Source: Enhydrobacter aerosaccus | GTDB lineage: Bacteria; Pseudomonadota; Alphaproteobacteria; Reyranellales; Reyranellaceae | Assembly (NCBI RefSeq): GCF_900167455.1 | Contig: NZ_FUWJ01000001.1 | Location: 620,001-684,000, forward strand | Direction: 5' to 3' | Length of the DNA stretch: 64,000 nt | Part shown: positions 1-10,868 of the stretch, piece after piece | How the letters are laid out: each line of letters begins with the position of its first letter | Position numbering within the stretch: the first letter of the stretch is position 1 | Made by a program: the position numbers and the translations under genes | The notes under the pieces: generated by a model | The model's input: only the letters and a program-made list of their open reading frames with translations | The model's database searches: none | What the model was told of the DNA's origin: nothing

Positions 1-1
1 G

Positions 2-31
2 ATCAACGCCGTCGAGCGCGCCCGCAACTGA
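2..31 (+). CDS. C-terminal end of an upstream gene (partial)
   Basis: The first bases read as nine codons (INAVERARN) followed by TGA, 28 bp before pdxJ. In many alphaproteobacteria the genes before pdxJ-acpS-lepB are relA/spoT or pyrE, and the short tail could be the end of a RelA/SpoT ACT domain. Nine residues cannot identify a family, so this identity is inferred from gene order only. Confidence 0.3.
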   Translation: MNAVERARN

Positions 32-59
32 CCTCCCCTCCATCGAACGAAAGCTGCCA

Positions 60-809
60 ATGTCCGCGCTTCCGCCCCTGCGTCTCGGAGTGAACATCGA
101 CCACGTCGCCACGGTGCGTAACGCCCGCGGCGGCGCGCTGCCCGACCCGCTGCGGGCCGCTGCCATCGCCGCGGCTGCCGGTGCGGATGGCATCACGGCG
201 CATTTGCGCGAGGATCGCCGTCACATCGTCGATGCGGATATCGACGGGCTGATGCGGGAGCTCAAGATTCCCCTCAATCTGGAAATGGCGGCGACGCCGG
301 AGATGCTGGCCATCGCCTTGCGTCATCAGCCGCATGCAGCCTGCATCGTGCCCGAGAAGCGGGAGGAACGGACGACCGAGGGCGGTCTCGATGCCGCCGG
401 GCAGCACAACCAGCTGAAGCCGCTGGTGGCGCGTCTGCGCGACGCCGGCATCCGTGTGTCGCTCTTCATCGAGGCCGATTCGCGTCAGCTCGAAGCGGCG
501 GTTGCGCTGGGAGCTCCTGTCGTCGAGCTTCACACCGGTAGCTACTGCGAGGCAGAGGGCGAGGCCCAGAAGGCCGAACTTCTGCGCCTGCAGAAGGCGG
601 CTGCGCTCTGCGCCAAGTTTGGTCTCGAATGCCATGCCGGGCATGGCCTCAGCTACGCCGATGTCGGACCGGTCGCGGCGATCCCGCAGGTGCGGGAGCT
701 GAATATCGGTCATTTCCTGATCGGCGAGGCGATCTTCGTCGGGCTCGATGCCGCGATCCGCGAGATGCGCCGCCTCATGGACCAGGCCCGCGCGGGGATC
801 GCGGCGTGA
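60..809 (+). CDS. pdxJ: Pyridoxine 5'-phosphate synthase
   Basis: Cytosolic enzyme condensing 1-deoxy-D-xylulose 5-phosphate with 3-amino-2-oxopropyl phosphate, the last ring-forming step of DXP-dependent vitamin B6 synthesis. The 249-residue product is of usual length. It begins with the family signature [14 protein letters not shown] (about residues 12-25) and has the HAGHGLSY segment near residue 193 and a C-terminal [16 protein letters not shown] block that binds phosphate in this TIM-barrel family. ATG at 60 is the first start in frame. The stop overlaps the acpS GTG by four bases (GTGA), which indicates translational coupling. It is the first complete gene of the pdxJ-acpS-lepB-rnc-era-recO order typical of alphaproteobacteria. 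Confidence 0.96.
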   Translation: MSALPPLRLGVNIDHVATVRNARGGALPDPLRAAAIAAAAGADGITAHLREDRRHIVDADIDGLMRELKIPLNLEMAATPEMLAIALRHQPHAACIVPEKREERTTEGGLDAAGQHNQLKPLVARLRDAGIRVSLFIEADSRQLEAAVALGAPVVELHTGSYCEAEGEAQKAELLRLQKAAALCAKFGLECHAGHGLSYADVGPVAAIPQVRELNIGHFLIGEAIFVGLDAAIREMRRLMDQARAGIAA

Positions 810-1207
810 TCATCGGCATCGGCAACGACCTCGTCGACATCCGCCGGATCGAAAAGTCGCTGGAGCGGTTCGGGGACCGCTTCGTGCAGCGCATCTTCAC
901 CGAGATCGAGCAGAAGCGGTCCGAGGGCCGCGCCACTCGCGCGGCCAGCTACGCCAAGCGCTTTGCGGCCAAGGAAGCCTGCTCGAAGGCCCTGGGCACC
1001 GGATTCCGGCGCGGCGTGTTCTGGCGGGACATGGGGGTTGTAAATCTCAAGAGCGGCAAGCCGACCGTCGCTCTCACCGGTGGGGCGCTCGCCCGACTGG
1101 AGGAGATCACCCCGGCCGGCATGTCGGCGCAGATCGATCTCACCCTAACGGACGAATTTCCCTTGGCGCAGGCTTTCGTGATCATTTCGGCGGTGGCGAA
1201 GACATGA
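806..1207 (+). CDS. acpS: Holo-[acyl-carrier-protein] synthase
   Basis: Transfers the 4'-phosphopantetheine arm of CoA to a serine of apo-ACP, activating fatty acid synthesis. The 133-residue protein starts at GTG 806; the frame is open further upstream, but homologues begin at this [13 protein letters not shown] motif, whose Asp binds Mg2+. The second signature, [16 protein letters not shown], lies near residue 50 and supplies the metal-binding Glu. The start overlaps the pdxJ stop (GTGA) and the stop overlaps the next gene's ATG (ATGA), so three genes are chained with no spacer. Confidence 0.95.
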   Translation: MIIGIGNDLVDIRRIEKSLERFGDRFVQRIFTEIEQKRSEGRATRAASYAKRFAAKEACSKALGTGFRRGVFWRDMGVVNLKSGKPTVALTGGALARLEEITPAGMSAQIDLTLTDEFPLAQAFVIISAVAKT

Positions 1208-1932
1208 GTTCGATGCCCGGGCGGCAAGCGCCGCCGCCCCCTTTGGCCATCCGGCCCCGCCCATCGCGTCGGCGCAGGGCTCTTCTGCTTATCGTGTTGG
1301 CGATCTCGATTCCGATCGCCTCTGTTGTCGCGGTAAGCGGCGCGTTCCTGTACCTCAAGAAATGGATGCCGTTCCAGAATGCCGGCATGGCAATGCTTCC
1401 GACCTCGCTGGAAAGTGATCGCTTCCTGTTTGATGCCAAGGCCTACAGGGGTAGCGAACTGCCCCGCCGTGGCGACCTGATCGTGTTCCTGGCCCCCGCC
1501 AGCGCCTCTTTTGGGCAACGCGTCCTCTTCTTCAAGCGCATCGTCGGGCTGCCGGGGGATCGGGTCGAGATGAGCCAGGGCGTTCCCACGATCAATGGCG
1601 TTCCCGCCACTTGGGAGTTTCTCTCGGACTACCGGTATCCATCAGGTGTCAGGCAGGGCAAGCGCTTTCGGGAGCATCTGCCGGGTGGGGCCAGTTACGA
1701 GATCCTGAAGTTGAACAAGCGCGGGGATCTGGACGAGGGAGGCCCGTTCCTGGTGCCGCCGGGTTCGTACTTCGTGCTCGGTGACAATCGCGACGACTCC
1801 ATCGATAGTCGAGGTGCGTCCGCCTCGTCACGCTGGTGGTCTGTGCCGCTGGGTGACGTCTGGGGGCGGGCAAATTATGTATATTGGTCGGGCTTCGATC
1901 GGCTCGACCGCATCGGCCTGGCCTTGAAATGA
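1204..1932 (+). CDS. Signal peptidase I-like protein lacking the catalytic serine
   Basis: A 242-residue S26-family protein with an N-terminal proline/arginine-rich tail, one membrane span (about residues 27-50) and a periplasmic domain. It keeps the lysine box ([13 protein letters not shown], Lys at about 111) and the [11 protein letters not shown] box. At the serine box, where active enzymes read S-M-x-P-T, it reads A-M-L-P-T: codon GCA at 1390-1392, residue 63. The general base is therefore kept while the nucleophile is replaced, which predicts a protein that cannot cleave signal peptides by the normal Ser-Lys mechanism. It overlaps acpS (ATGA) and lies 85 bp before an intact lepB, so essential activity is covered by the neighbour. 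It may be a regulator, a chaperone-like binder of signal peptides or a decaying duplicate. Confidence 0.85.
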   Translation: MSSMPGRQAPPPPLAIRPRPSRRRRALLLIVLAISIPIASVVAVSGAFLYLKKWMPFQNAGMAMLPTSLESDRFLFDAKAYRGSELPRRGDLIVFLAPASASFGQRVLFFKRIVGLPGDRVEMSQGVPTINGVPATWEFLSDYRYPSGVRQGKRFREHLPGGASYEILKLNKRGDLDEGGPFLVPPGSYFVLGDNRDDSIDSRGASASSRWWSVPLGDVWGRANYVYWSGFDRLDRIGLALK

Positions 1933-2017
1933 CCAAATTGCACCGCTCCCATGCGGCGACTATGGGCGCAGACAGCGCCCGGCGGCCCTGCTATAGGCGC
2001 GGCTCGTTTACACTGGA

Positions 2018-2848
2018 ATGGCGATGACCGACGTGGCGGAACGGCGCAAGCGACAAGAGAAGGCCGGTGGCTGGGCGGAAACGATCCGCACGGTCGTCTA
2101 TGCGGTGGTGATCGCGATCGTGGTTCGCACGTTCGTCATCGAGCCGTTCAATATCCCGTCGGGATCGATGATTCCGACTCTTCTGGTCGGCGACTATCTG
2201 TTCGTCTCCAAATTCTCATACGGCTACAGCAAGCACTCGTTCCCGTTCTCGCTGGGCTTCTTCTCGGGCCGCATCTTCTTCCATCCGCCGCATCGCGGCG
2301 ATGTCGCGGTCTTCAAGTATCCGGGCGACCAGGGCCAGGGCCTCAACCGTACCGACTACATCAAGCGCATCGTCGGTCTGCCGGGCGACCGCATCCAGGT
2401 GACCAATGGCGTGCTGCATATCAATGGCACGCCGGTACAGCGCGTGCGCATCGGCGATTACGTGAAGGGCGGCTATGGCGGCTACCAGAAGGGCGTCCTC
2501 TACCGTGAGACATTGCCTGACGGCGGCCCCAGCTACACGGTGCTCGAATACAGCGACAACGGCGCGTCGGACAACACGCCCGAGTTCCTGGTGCCGGCGA
2601 ACAGCTACTTCGTGATGGGCGATAATCGCGACGACTCGCTCGACAGCCGCACGCGGCTGATGCTGCGCGACATTACGGGCGCGCAGCGCGATCGCGATCA
2701 GCTCGGCTGGTATGTCCCGGCGGAGAACCTTGTCGGCAAGGCCGAGTTCATTTTCTTCTCGCACGACCCGTCGGAAGCGGGGTGGCTGGAACCCTGGAAA
2801 TGGCCCGAGGCAATTCGTTTCAGCCGCTTCTTCATGGCGATCCACTGA
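2018..2848 (+). CDS. lepB: Signal peptidase I
   Basis: Inner-membrane serine protease that removes signal peptides from Sec and Tat substrates. The 276-residue protein has one N-terminal membrane segment (about residues 23-41), the serine box IPSGSMIPTL with nucleophile Ser50, the lysine box [11 protein letters not shown] with general base Lys116, and the GDNRDDSLDSR box near residue 205. It is the functional member of a tandem S26 pair. ATG 2018 and ATG 2024 are both possible starts and neither has a clear ribosome binding site. The 3' end overlaps rnc. Confidence 0.95.
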   Translation: MAMTDVAERRKRQEKAGGWAETIRTVVYAVVIAIVVRTFVIEPFNIPSGSMIPTLLVGDYLFVSKFSYGYSKHSFPFSLGFFSGRIFFHPPHRGDVAVFKYPGDQGQGLNRTDYIKRIVGLPGDRIQVTNGVLHINGTPVQRVRIGDYVKGGYGGYQKGVLYRETLPDGGPSYTVLEYSDNGASDNTPEFLVPANSYFVMGDNRDDSLDSRTRLMLRDITGAQRDRDQLGWYVPAENLVGKAEFIFFSHDPSEAGWLEPWKWPEAIRFSRFFMAIH

Positions 2849-3552
2849 AGCTCGGCGACATCGATTTCGAGGCGCTGACCAAGGGGCTCGGTCATGCGTT
2901 CGGCAATCCTGAACTCGCAGCCGAGGCGCTCACCCATCGCAGCGCCCTCGACCGCCGGCCGGAACTGAAGCTCGCTTTTCCCAACGGCAACGAGCGGCTG
3001 GAATTCCTGGGCGATCGCGTCCTGTCGCTGGCGATGGCCGACCTCCTGTTGCGGCGCTATCCGCGCGAGCGAGAGGGCGAACTGGCACGACGCCACGCCT
3101 CTCTGGTGCGTGCGGCGGCCCTGGCCGAGATCGCGGAGGCGATCGATCTCGGCCGACACATCCGGCTGAGCGACCCCGAGCGGGGACAGAAAGGCGGGAT
3201 AAAGCCGAACATCCTGGCCGATGCGCTCGAAGCCCTGCTGGGGGCGGTGTTCCTGGATGCGGGCTTCGCCGCCGCGGCGGCCAGCATCGAGACCTTGTGG
3301 GGCGATCGCGTCGCCACGCATGCGACCGCGCCACGCGACGCCAAGACGGCGCTGCAGGAATGGGCTCAGGCGCGACGTCTGCCGCTGCCCGAATATCGCG
3401 AAGTTGGACGAGAAGGGCCACCGCACGCGCCGGTCTTCGTCGTCGATGTCACGATCAAGGGACACGAGCCCGGTCACGGCCGGGGCGGCAACAAACGCGA
3501 GGCGGAGCGGATTGCCGCCGCGGCACTTCTCGAGCGGCTTGAACGGATATGA
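2800..3552 (+). CDS. rnc: Ribonuclease III
   Basis: Endonuclease cutting double-stranded RNA in rRNA processing and mRNA turnover. The catalytic domain carries the signature NERLEFLGDRVLSLAMAD and the second acidic cluster LADALEALLGAVFLDAG. A C-terminal dsRNA-binding domain begins near DAKTALQEWAQ. The start is uncertain: ATG 2800 is used here and GTG 2782 is in frame; both lie inside lepB (49 or 67 bp overlap), and no later start exists before conserved sequence. The stop overlaps the era ATG (ATGA), the usual rnc-era coupling. Confidence 0.94.
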   Translation: MARGNSFQPLLHGDPLKLGDIDFEALTKGLGHAFGNPELAAEALTHRSALDRRPELKLAFPNGNERLEFLGDRVLSLAMADLLLRRYPREREGELARRHASLVRAAALAEIAEAIDLGRHIRLSDPERGQKGGIKPNILADALEALLGAVFLDAGFAAAAASIETLWGDRVATHATAPRDAKTALQEWAQARRLPLPEYREVGREGPPHAPVFVVDVTIKGHEPGHGRGGNKREAERIAAAALLERLERI

Positions 3553-4475
3553 ACACACCCACTACCCGTGCCGGATTCGTCGCCATTGTCGGCGCCCCGA
3601 ATGCCGGCAAGTCCACCCTCGTCAACGCCCTTGTCGGCTCGAAGGTGAGCATCGTCTCGCCCAAGGTGCAGACGACGCGCATGCGCGTGATCGGCATCGC
3701 CATGAGCGATCTGCCGGACGGCACGCGGGCCCAGGTCGTGCTGGTCGATACGCCGGGTATCTTCCGCGTCGCCAAGCGCCGCCTGGAGCGCGCCATGGTG
3801 GCGGCTGCATGGCAGGGCGCCGAGGATGCCGATGTCGTGGCGCTGGTGGTCGATGTCGAGCGCGGACTGGGTGAGGAAACCCGGGCGATCGTGGAGAAGC
3901 TGAAGGAGACGCGTAGCACGCGCTACCTGATCCTGAACAAGATCGACCTGGTGCCGCGGGACAGGCTGCTGGCGCTCACAGCGGAGCTCAATGCCCTGGT
4001 GCCGTTCGAACGGACCTTCATGGTGAGCGCCCTGCGCAATGACCATGTTGCCGATGTCCTGGCGGCGTTCGCCTCGGCAGTGCCCGCTGGACCGTTCCTC
4101 TACCCGGAGGATCAGGCGGCCGATCTGCCGCTGCGGCTCCTGGCGGCCGAGGTCACCCGGGAGCAGGTGTTCCTGCAGCTCCATCAGGAGCTTCCCTACG
4201 AAACCGCCGTCGAGACGGACAAGTGGGAAGAGCGCGGCGACGGATCGGTCCGCATCGAACAGACGATCCATGTCCAGCGTGACGGCCAACGCGCCATCGT
4301 CCTTGGCAAGGGCGGCGCCCGCATCAAGCAGATCGGTGCGCGGGCTCGGCATGAGCTGACGCAGCTCCTCGAGCGTCCCGTTCATCTCTTCCTGCATGTG
4401 AAGGTGAGCGAGCGCTGGGCGGAGGATCCGGCCCATTACCGATCCATCGGCCTTGATTTCGAGCCCAAGTCCTAG
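3549..4475 (+). CDS. era: GTPase Era
   Basis: Ras-like GTPase that binds the 3' end of 16S rRNA and checks 30S maturation. The 308-residue protein has G1 GAPNAGKST (residues 15-23), G3 DTPG (67-70) and G4 NKID, followed by a C-terminal KH domain with the GKGGARIKQIG loop that contacts RNA. Its start overlaps the rnc stop by four bases. It acts with RNase III in rRNA maturation, which fits this operon. Confidence 0.97.
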   Translation: MNTPTTRAGFVAIVGAPNAGKSTLVNALVGSKVSIVSPKVQTTRMRVIGIAMSDLPDGTRAQVVLVDTPGIFRVAKRRLERAMVAAAWQGAEDADVVALVVDVERGLGEETRAIVEKLKETRSTRYLILNKIDLVPRDRLLALTAELNALVPFERTFMVSALRNDHVADVLAAFASAVPAGPFLYPEDQAADLPLRLLAAEVTREQVFLQLHQELPYETAVETDKWEERGDGSVRIEQTIHVQRDGQRAIVLGKGGARIKQIGARARHELTQLLERPVHLFLHVKVSERWAEDPAHYRSIGLDFEPKS

Positions 4476-4547
4476 ATCGACACGCTACCTGGGGCGCGCG
4501 GGTACCGCGCGCTGGTGTCCCCGACCGAAACGCGGCATATCGCGCTG

Positions 4548-5264
4548 ATGGAATGGACCGACCGCGGCATCGTGTTGACGGGGCGCCCCCACGGGGAGGG
4601 TGGGCTCGTCGCCTCGTTGCTGACGCGTGACCATGGCCGGCATGCCGGCTTCGTTCCGGGCGGTGGTTCGCGCCGCGCTCGGCCGATCTGGCAACCCGGC
4701 AATCTTGTCGACGTCGTTTGGCGGGCCCGGCTTGCCGAGCAGCTCGGGAACTACTCCGGCGAGTTACGGGAGGCCTATGCTGCCCGCGCGCTCGACGACG
4801 CCTCGGAACTGGCTGGTCTGGCTGCCGCCTGTGCCACCATCGACACGGCCTTGCCCGAGCGCGAACCGCATCCGGCCGTGTTCGAGGGGTTTCACGCCTT
4901 CCTCGCCGCCTTGGGCCATGCCGGCTGGCCCATGATCTATGTGAGGCTGGAACTCGGTCTGCTGCAGGAGCTCGGCTTCGGCCTCGATCTCGAGAAATGC
5001 GCGGTTTCAGGTGACACCGAGGATCTGGCCTTCGTCTCACCCCGGACAGGCCGGGCGGTTTCCCGGGCCGCGGCCGGCCCCTACAAGGAGAAGCTGCTGC
5101 CCTTGCCGGCCTTTCTGTCCACCGGCGGATTGCCGGCCGATGACGACGAGCTGCATCAGGGGCTTGATTTGACAGGCTATTTTCTCGAGCGGCACGTGTT
5201 CTGGCCACAGAACAAGCCCTTGCCTCCGGCCCGGTCGAGATTTAAGGAAACGCTGCACCGCTAA
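4548..5264 (+). CDS. recO: DNA repair protein RecO
   Basis: Recombination mediator that helps load RecA on SSB-coated DNA in the RecFOR pathway. The 238-residue form starts at ATG 4548 with MEWTDRGIVL, the usual alphaproteobacterial N-terminus; GTG 4515 would add eleven residues and cannot be excluded. The N-terminal OB-fold carries the HGEGG motif, followed by a mostly helical domain ending in FLERHVFWPQNKPLPPAR. The four-cysteine zinc finger found in some RecO proteins is not visible. It sits 72 bp after era. Confidence 0.92.
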   Translation: MEWTDRGIVLTGRPHGEGGLVASLLTRDHGRHAGFVPGGGSRRARPIWQPGNLVDVVWRARLAEQLGNYSGELREAYAARALDDASELAGLAAACATIDTALPEREPHPAVFEGFHAFLAALGHAGWPMIYVRLELGLLQELGFGLDLEKCAVSGDTEDLAFVSPRTGRAVSRAAAGPYKEKLLPLPAFLSTGGLPADDDELHQGLDLTGYFLERHVFWPQNKPLPPARSRFKETLHR

Positions 5265-5316
5265 AAACAACGATGGCTGCAGCGTCGAACGCGGCCGCCC
5301 CTCTATGTCCTGATCG

Positions 5317-7560
5317 ATGGCCAAACGCAGCACAAACGTCGTTCCGCTCGCCGCCGTAAAGCCGGTGCAATTCGGACAAGCGCTCTCGGAGCGCTATCTG
5401 TCCTATGCCCTGTCGACCATCATGTCGCGCTCGCTGCCCGATGTGCGGGACGGTCTCAAACCCGTGCATCGTCGCTTGCTCTACGCGATGCGGCAGTTGC
5501 GGCTCGATCCGAACAGCGCGTTCAAGAAGAGCGCGCGCGTGGTCGGCGATGTGATCGGCCAGTATCATCCGCACGGCGACCAATCGATTTATGATGCCCT
5601 GGTCCGGCTGGCTCAGGAATTTTCGGTCCGCTATCCGCTGATCGAAGGGCAGGGGAACTTCGGCAACATCGACGGCGATAACCCGGCCGCGATGCGTTAC
5701 ACCGAGGCACGCCTCACCGAGGTAGCAGAGGCGTTGCTGGCTGGCATCGACGAGAACGCCGTCGACTTCCGGCCCAACTATGACGGCTCGACCGAGGAGC
5801 CGATCGTCCTGCCGGGCGGCTTTCCCAATCTTCTTGCCAATGGCGCCGCGGGCATCGCGGTCGGCATGGCGACTTCGATCCCGCCGCACAATGCGGGCGA
5901 GCTGTGCGATGCCCTGCAGCATCTGATCCGTACGCCCAATGCCCGCATCGAGACCCTGGTCGATCTGGTGAAGGGGCCGGATTTCCCGACCGGTGGCCTG
6001 CTGGTCGAGCCGCGCGAGTCGATCGTCGAGGCCTACAAGACCGGTCGCGGCGCCTTCCGGTTGCGCGCGCGCTGGATCAAGGAGGATCTGCCGCGCGGCC
6101 AGTATCGCATCATCGTCACGGAGATCCCCTATCAGGTCCAGAAGGGCAAGCTGATCGAGCGCATCGCGGAGATCATCAACGCCAAGAAGCTGCCGATCCT
6201 CGAGGATGTGCGTGACGAGTCGGCGGACGATGTGCGCGTCGTGCTCGAGCCGCGCACCGGCAACGTGCCGGCCGAGCTGCTCATGGAACAGCTCTTCAAG
6301 CTGACCGACCTCGAGATCCGCTTTCCCCTGAATCTCAACGTCCTCGACAAGGACAACACGCCGCGCGTGATGGACCTGCGCCAGGCGCTGCAGGCTTTCC
6401 TCGACCATCGCCGCGAGGTGCTGATCCGTCGCTCGACCTTCCGCCTGGCCGAGATCGAGCGGCGCCTCGAGATTCTCGACGGCTACCTGATCGCCTATCT
6501 GAACCTCGACGAGCTGATCAAGATCATCCGCGAGGAGGATGAGCCCAAGCCGGTGATGATCCGGACCTTCGGCCTGACCGATCTGCAGGCCGAGGCGATC
6601 CTGAACATGCGGTTGCGCGCCCTGCGTCGGCTCGAGGAATTCGAGATCAAGGGCGAGCACAAGAAGCTGAGCGCGGAGCGCAAGGAGCTGAAGGCCCTTC
6701 TCAAGGAAGAGAAGCTGCAATGGCAGGCGATCTCGGCCGAGATCCAGGAGATCAAGGCGAAGTTCGGTCAGAAGACCAAGATCGGCAAGCGCCGTACCGA
6801 ACTCGCCGACGCGCCGGCGGAGATCGAGCATTCGGTCGAGGACTTCGTCGAGCGCGAGCCTGTCACGGTGATCCTGTCCGAGAAGGGATGGATCCGCGCC
6901 GCCAAGGGGCATCTCGACGAGAAGGCCACCGGCGAGCTCAAGTACAAGGAAGGCGACGGACCGAAGTTCACGCTGCACGCCCAGTCCACCGACAAGATCC
7001 TCGTGTTCGGCACCAACGGTCGGTTCTACACGCTCGGCTGTGATCGGCTGCCGAGCGCGCGCGGTCATGGTGAGCCGATTCGCCTGATGATCGAGCTGGG
7101 CAACGAACAGGACATCGTGCAGCTCGAGGTGCTGAAAGGCGGTCGCAAGTTTCTGGTCGCCTCGGATGCCGGCCGTGGCTTCGTCGTGCCGGAAGACGAG
7201 GTCGTGGCCCAGACCAAGAACGGCAAGCAGATACTGAACCTCGCCGACAAGGAGAGGGCGGTTGCCTTGTCGATCGTGCCCGAGGGCGCCGATTCGGTCG
7301 CGGCCCTGAGCGAAGGTCGCAAGCTGCTGATTTTCCCCCTCGAGCAGGTGCCCGAGATGGGACGCGGCCGTGGTGTCCTGTTGCAGAAGTCCAAGGCCGA
7401 CCAGCTTTCGGATGCGCAGGCCTTCGTGCTGGGCGATGGCTTGCCATGGGGCAATCGGGTCATCGCGGCGTCCGAACTCAAATTCTGGCGCGGCGAGCGC
7501 GCCCAGGCCGGGCGCTTGCCCGAAAAGGGCTGGCCGCGGGCCAAGCGTTTCAAGGGCTGA
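5317..7560 (+). CDS. parC: DNA topoisomerase IV subunit A
   Basis: Breakage-reunion subunit of topoisomerase IV, which decatenates sister chromosomes with ParE. The 747-residue protein has the N-terminal [17 protein letters not shown] block, the quinolone-pocket segment [13 protein letters not shown] (residues 83-95) and the catalytic tyrosine in [10 protein letters not shown] at residue 128. The position equivalent to E. coli ParC Ser80 is Gln89. A coiled-coil tower (about residues 400-500) and a degenerate C-terminal beta-pinwheel follow. It starts 52 bp after recO and ends just before uppP. Confidence 0.96.
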   Translation: MAKRSTNVVPLAAVKPVQFGQALSERYLSYALSTIMSRSLPDVRDGLKPVHRRLLYAMRQLRLDPNSAFKKSARVVGDVIGQYHPHGDQSIYDALVRLAQEFSVRYPLIEGQGNFGNIDGDNPAAMRYTEARLTEVAEALLAGIDENAVDFRPNYDGSTEEPIVLPGGFPNLLANGAAGIAVGMATSIPPHNAGELCDALQHLIRTPNARIETLVDLVKGPDFPTGGLLVEPRESIVEAYKTGRGAFRLRARWIKEDLPRGQYRIIVTEIPYQVQKGKLIERIAEIINAKKLPILEDVRDESADDVRVVLEPRTGNVPAELLMEQLFKLTDLEIRFPLNLNVLDKDNTPRVMDLRQALQAFLDHRREVLIRRSTFRLAEIERRLEILDGYLIAYLNLDELIKIIREEDEPKPVMIRTFGLTDLQAEAILNMRLRALRRLEEFEIKGEHKKLSAERKELKALLKEEKLQWQAISAEIQEIKAKFGQKTKIGKRRTELADAPAEIEHSVEDFVEREPVTVILSEKGWIRAAKGHLDEKATGELKYKEGDGPKFTLHAQSTDKILVFGTNGRFYTLGCDRLPSARGHGEPIRLMIELGNEQDIVQLEVLKGGRKFLVASDAGRGFVVPEDEVVAQTKNGKQILNLADKERAVALSIVPEGADSVAALSEGRKLLIFPLEQVPEMGRGRGVLLQKSKADQLSDAQAFVLGDGLPWGNRVIAASELKFWRGERAQAGRLPEKGWPRAKRFKG

Positions 7561-7563
7561 GCG

Positions 7564-8370
7564 ATGGACCTGACGCTGATCTGGAAGACGCTGGTGATCG
7601 GCGTCGTCGAGGGGTTGACCGAGTTCCTGCCCGTCTCCTCGACCGGGCACATCATCCTCGCCGAGGAGGTGCTGGACTTCACCGGCCCACCCGGCAAGGT
7701 GTTCGACATTGTCATCCAGCTCGGCGCCATCCTGGCGATCTGCGTGCTGTATCGCGCCAAGATCTGGTCGACCGTGACCGGCGTGCTGCAGCGCGACCCG
7801 CGCGCCGTGCGCTTTGCCGGTTCGGTGATCGTGGCGTTCCTGCCGGCCGCCGTGGTCGGGGTGATCGCCTACAAGGTGATCAAGCAGTTCCTGATGAGTC
7901 CGATGGTGGTCGCTATCGCCCTGATCGTCGGCGGCGTCGCCATCCTCGTGATCGAGCGCTTGGCGCAGCGACCGCGGGTCAAGTCGGTGGACGATATCGA
8001 TCTCAAGACAGCCTTCTACATCGGTCTTTGCCAGTGTCTGGCCATGATCCCCGGCGTGTCGCGCGCCGGCGCGACCATCATGGGAGCACGTGCTTTCCGC
8101 GTGGAGCGTGCAACTGCTGCCGAGTTCTCGTTTTTCCTCGCCATGCCCACTATGCTTGGGGCATCGGTCTATGACCTCTACAAGAACTGGTCGGACCTGA
8201 GCTGGAGCGGCAGTGCCACCATTGCCTTGGGCTTCACCGCCGCCTTCTTTTCCGCTCTCGTCGTGGTAGCGCCTTTCATTCGCTTCATCAGCCGATACGG
8301 TTTCGCGCTGTTCGCCTGGTACCGCATTGCAATCGGCGGCTTGGCGCTCGTGCTGCTCCTCATGCGATAG
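7564..8370 (+). CDS. uppP: Undecaprenyl-diphosphatase
   Basis: Integral-membrane phosphatase (BacA/UppP family) that regenerates undecaprenyl phosphate for peptidoglycan synthesis and can give bacitracin resistance. The 268-residue protein has the two signatures EGLTEFLPVSSTGH (residues 16-29) and PGVSRAGATIMGA (about 164-176), which supply the active-site Glu, Ser, Arg and His, plus about eight hydrophobic segments. It begins three bases after the parC stop, so the two are probably cotranscribed. Confidence 0.95.
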   Translation: MDLTLIWKTLVIGVVEGLTEFLPVSSTGHIILAEEVLDFTGPPGKVFDIVIQLGAILAICVLYRAKIWSTVTGVLQRDPRAVRFAGSVIVAFLPAAVVGVIAYKVIKQFLMSPMVVAIALIVGGVAILVIERLAQRPRVKSVDDIDLKTAFYIGLCQCLAMIPGVSRAGATIMGARAFRVERATAAEFSFFLAMPTMLGASVYDLYKNWSDLSWSGSATIALGFTAAFFSALVVVAPFIRFISRYGFALFAWYRIAIGGLALVLLLMR

Positions 8371-8439
8371 CGCTTCCCGACGCTACAGGGCGTATGTCAT
8401 AAGCCGGAAATTATTCTGGAGCGACCGGGAGTGACGGAC

Positions 8440-9546
8440 ATGCAACGGCGTAAATTTCTTCGGAATGCGGGCGTGGGGACGGCCGCAGTGGCGACGACGG
8501 GTCTGGTGGCAGCACCGGCCATCGCCCAGTCGGCGCCCGAGATCAACTGGCGCATGACGTCGAGCTTCCCCAAGTCGCTCGATACGCTCTATGGCGGCGC
8601 CGAGCGGATCGCCAAGATCGTGGCCGAGGCGACGGACAACAAGTTCCAGATCCGCACCTTCGCCGCGGGCGAGATCGTCCCTGGCCTGCAGGTCGTCGAC
8701 GCCGTCCAGAACGGCACGGTCGAGATGGGCCACACCGCGTCGTACTACTTCTTCGGCAAGGACCCGACCTTCGCGCTGGGGACAGTGGTGCCGTTCGGCT
8801 TGAATACCCGGCAGATGAATGCCTGGGTGACCCAGGGCGGCGGTGAGCAGCTGCTCAACGACTTCTACAAGAACTACAACATCTACGGCATCGTCTGCGG
8901 CAACACGACGGCGCAGATGGGTGGCTGGTTCCGCAAGGAAATCAACACCGTCGAGGACCTGAAGGGCCTCAAGATGCGCATCGCCGGTCTCGCGGGCGAC
9001 GTGATGTCGAAGCTGGGCGTGATCCCGCAGCAGCTCGCTGGCGGCGACATCTATCCGGCGCTGGAAAAGGGCACCGTCGACGCGGCCGAGTGGGTCGGCC
9101 CCTACGACGACCAGAAGCTGGGCTTCGCGAAAATCGCGCCGAATTATTATTATCCCGGCTGGTGGGAAGGGAACGCCGCGTTCCATGTCTTCATCGGACT
9201 GGATAAGTGGAACGCGCTGCCGAAGAACTATCAGGCCATCCTGCGGGCAGCCTGCGCCGATACCAACAACTGGACGGCTGCCAAGTACGACGCTGACAAC
9301 CCGAAGGCTCTGCGCGTGCTGATCGCGAGCGGTGCCAAGCTGCTGCCGTTCTCGCAGCCGATCATGGAAGCGGCGTTCAAGGCCACCAACGAGGTCTATG
9401 CCGAGATCACGGCCAAGAACGCGAACTTCAAGAAGGTCTTCGACTCGATGATGGCCTTCCGCAAGGACGAGGTTCTGTGGTTCCGCGTGGCCGAGAACAC
9501 CTTCGACAACTTCATGGCGCGCCAGTCGGCGGCCGGGAAGCTCTAG
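8440..9546 (+). CDS. TRAP transporter substrate-binding protein, copy 1
   Basis: Periplasmic DctP-type receptor of the TakP / mannitol-chloroaromatic group, expected to bind an organic anion such as a 2-oxo acid and deliver it to a DctQM permease. The 368-residue protein starts at ATG 8440, with GGGAG eight bases upstream; GTG 8431 is less likely because both paralogues also begin MQRRKF/MQRRRF. A Tat-like leader (RRKFLRNAG) ends at APAIAQ. Conserved family segments are [41 protein letters not shown] and YYYPGWWEG. It is the first of three adjacent paralogues and ends in its own hairpin terminator. The ligand cannot be told from sequence. Confidence 0.92.
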   Translation: MQRRKFLRNAGVGTAAVATTGLVAAPAIAQSAPEINWRMTSSFPKSLDTLYGGAERIAKIVAEATDNKFQIRTFAAGEIVPGLQVVDAVQNGTVEMGHTASYYFFGKDPTFALGTVVPFGLNTRQMNAWVTQGGGEQLLNDFYKNYNIYGIVCGNTTAQMGGWFRKEINTVEDLKGLKMRIAGLAGDVMSKLGVIPQQLAGGDIYPALEKGTVDAAEWVGPYDDQKLGFAKIAPNYYYPGWWEGNAAFHVFIGLDKWNALPKNYQAILRAACADTNNWTAAKYDADNPKALRVLIASGAKLLPFSQPIMEAAFKATNEVYAEITAKNANFKKVFDSMMAFRKDEVLWFRVAENTFDNFMARQSAAGKL

Positions 9547-9572
9547 GACGGTACATTCCGTCCCGTTTCAAA

Positions 9573-9597
9573 AGCCCCGCTTCGGCGGGGCTTTTTC
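9573..9597 (+). terminator. Rho-independent terminator after TRAP receptor 1
   Basis: An 8-bp stem (AGCCCCGC / GCGGGGCT) closed by a TTCG tetraloop is followed by five T. It lies 26 bp after the stop codon, so receptor 1 is probably its own transcription unit. Confidence 0.93.
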
Positions 9598-9656
9598 ATT
9601 TGCGGGTGCCGGTAGCGGCAGCTTCTCAAGCCCTCAGCGCTGTGCCATAAGCGACG

Positions 9657-9676
9657 TCCGCATCGCAGAATGCGGA
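9657..9676. promoter_or_regulatory. Inverted repeat upstream of TRAP receptor 2
   Basis: A perfect 7-bp inverted repeat, TCCGCAT / ATGCGGA, with a 6-bp centre lies 39 bp before ATG 9716. It could be an operator or a leader hairpin. No matching repeat is seen before copies 1 or 3, so it would be specific to copy 2. Confidence 0.4.
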
Positions 9677-9685
9677 TGCGTATAA

Positions 9686-10822
<1,137 letters not shown>

Positions 10823-10841
10823 GGGTGTCAGCCTGCTTCGA

Positions 10842-10868
10842 AAAAGCCCCGCATCGCGGGGCTTTTTT
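10842..10868 (+). terminator. Rho-independent terminator after TRAP receptor 2
   Basis: A 9-bp stem (AAGCCCCGC / GCGGGGCTT) with a very short loop is followed by a T run, 20 bp after the stop codon. The stem is nearly identical to the terminator after copy 1, so the hairpin was probably duplicated together with the gene. Confidence 0.92.

Noticed and set aside
1933-2017. Promoter between the two signal peptidase genes
   Set aside because: No convincing -35/-10 pair could be picked, and the operon may read through.
5242-7650. An 802-codon open frame on the minus strand
   Set aside because: It mirrors parC and has no domain. Long antisense frames are common at this GC content.
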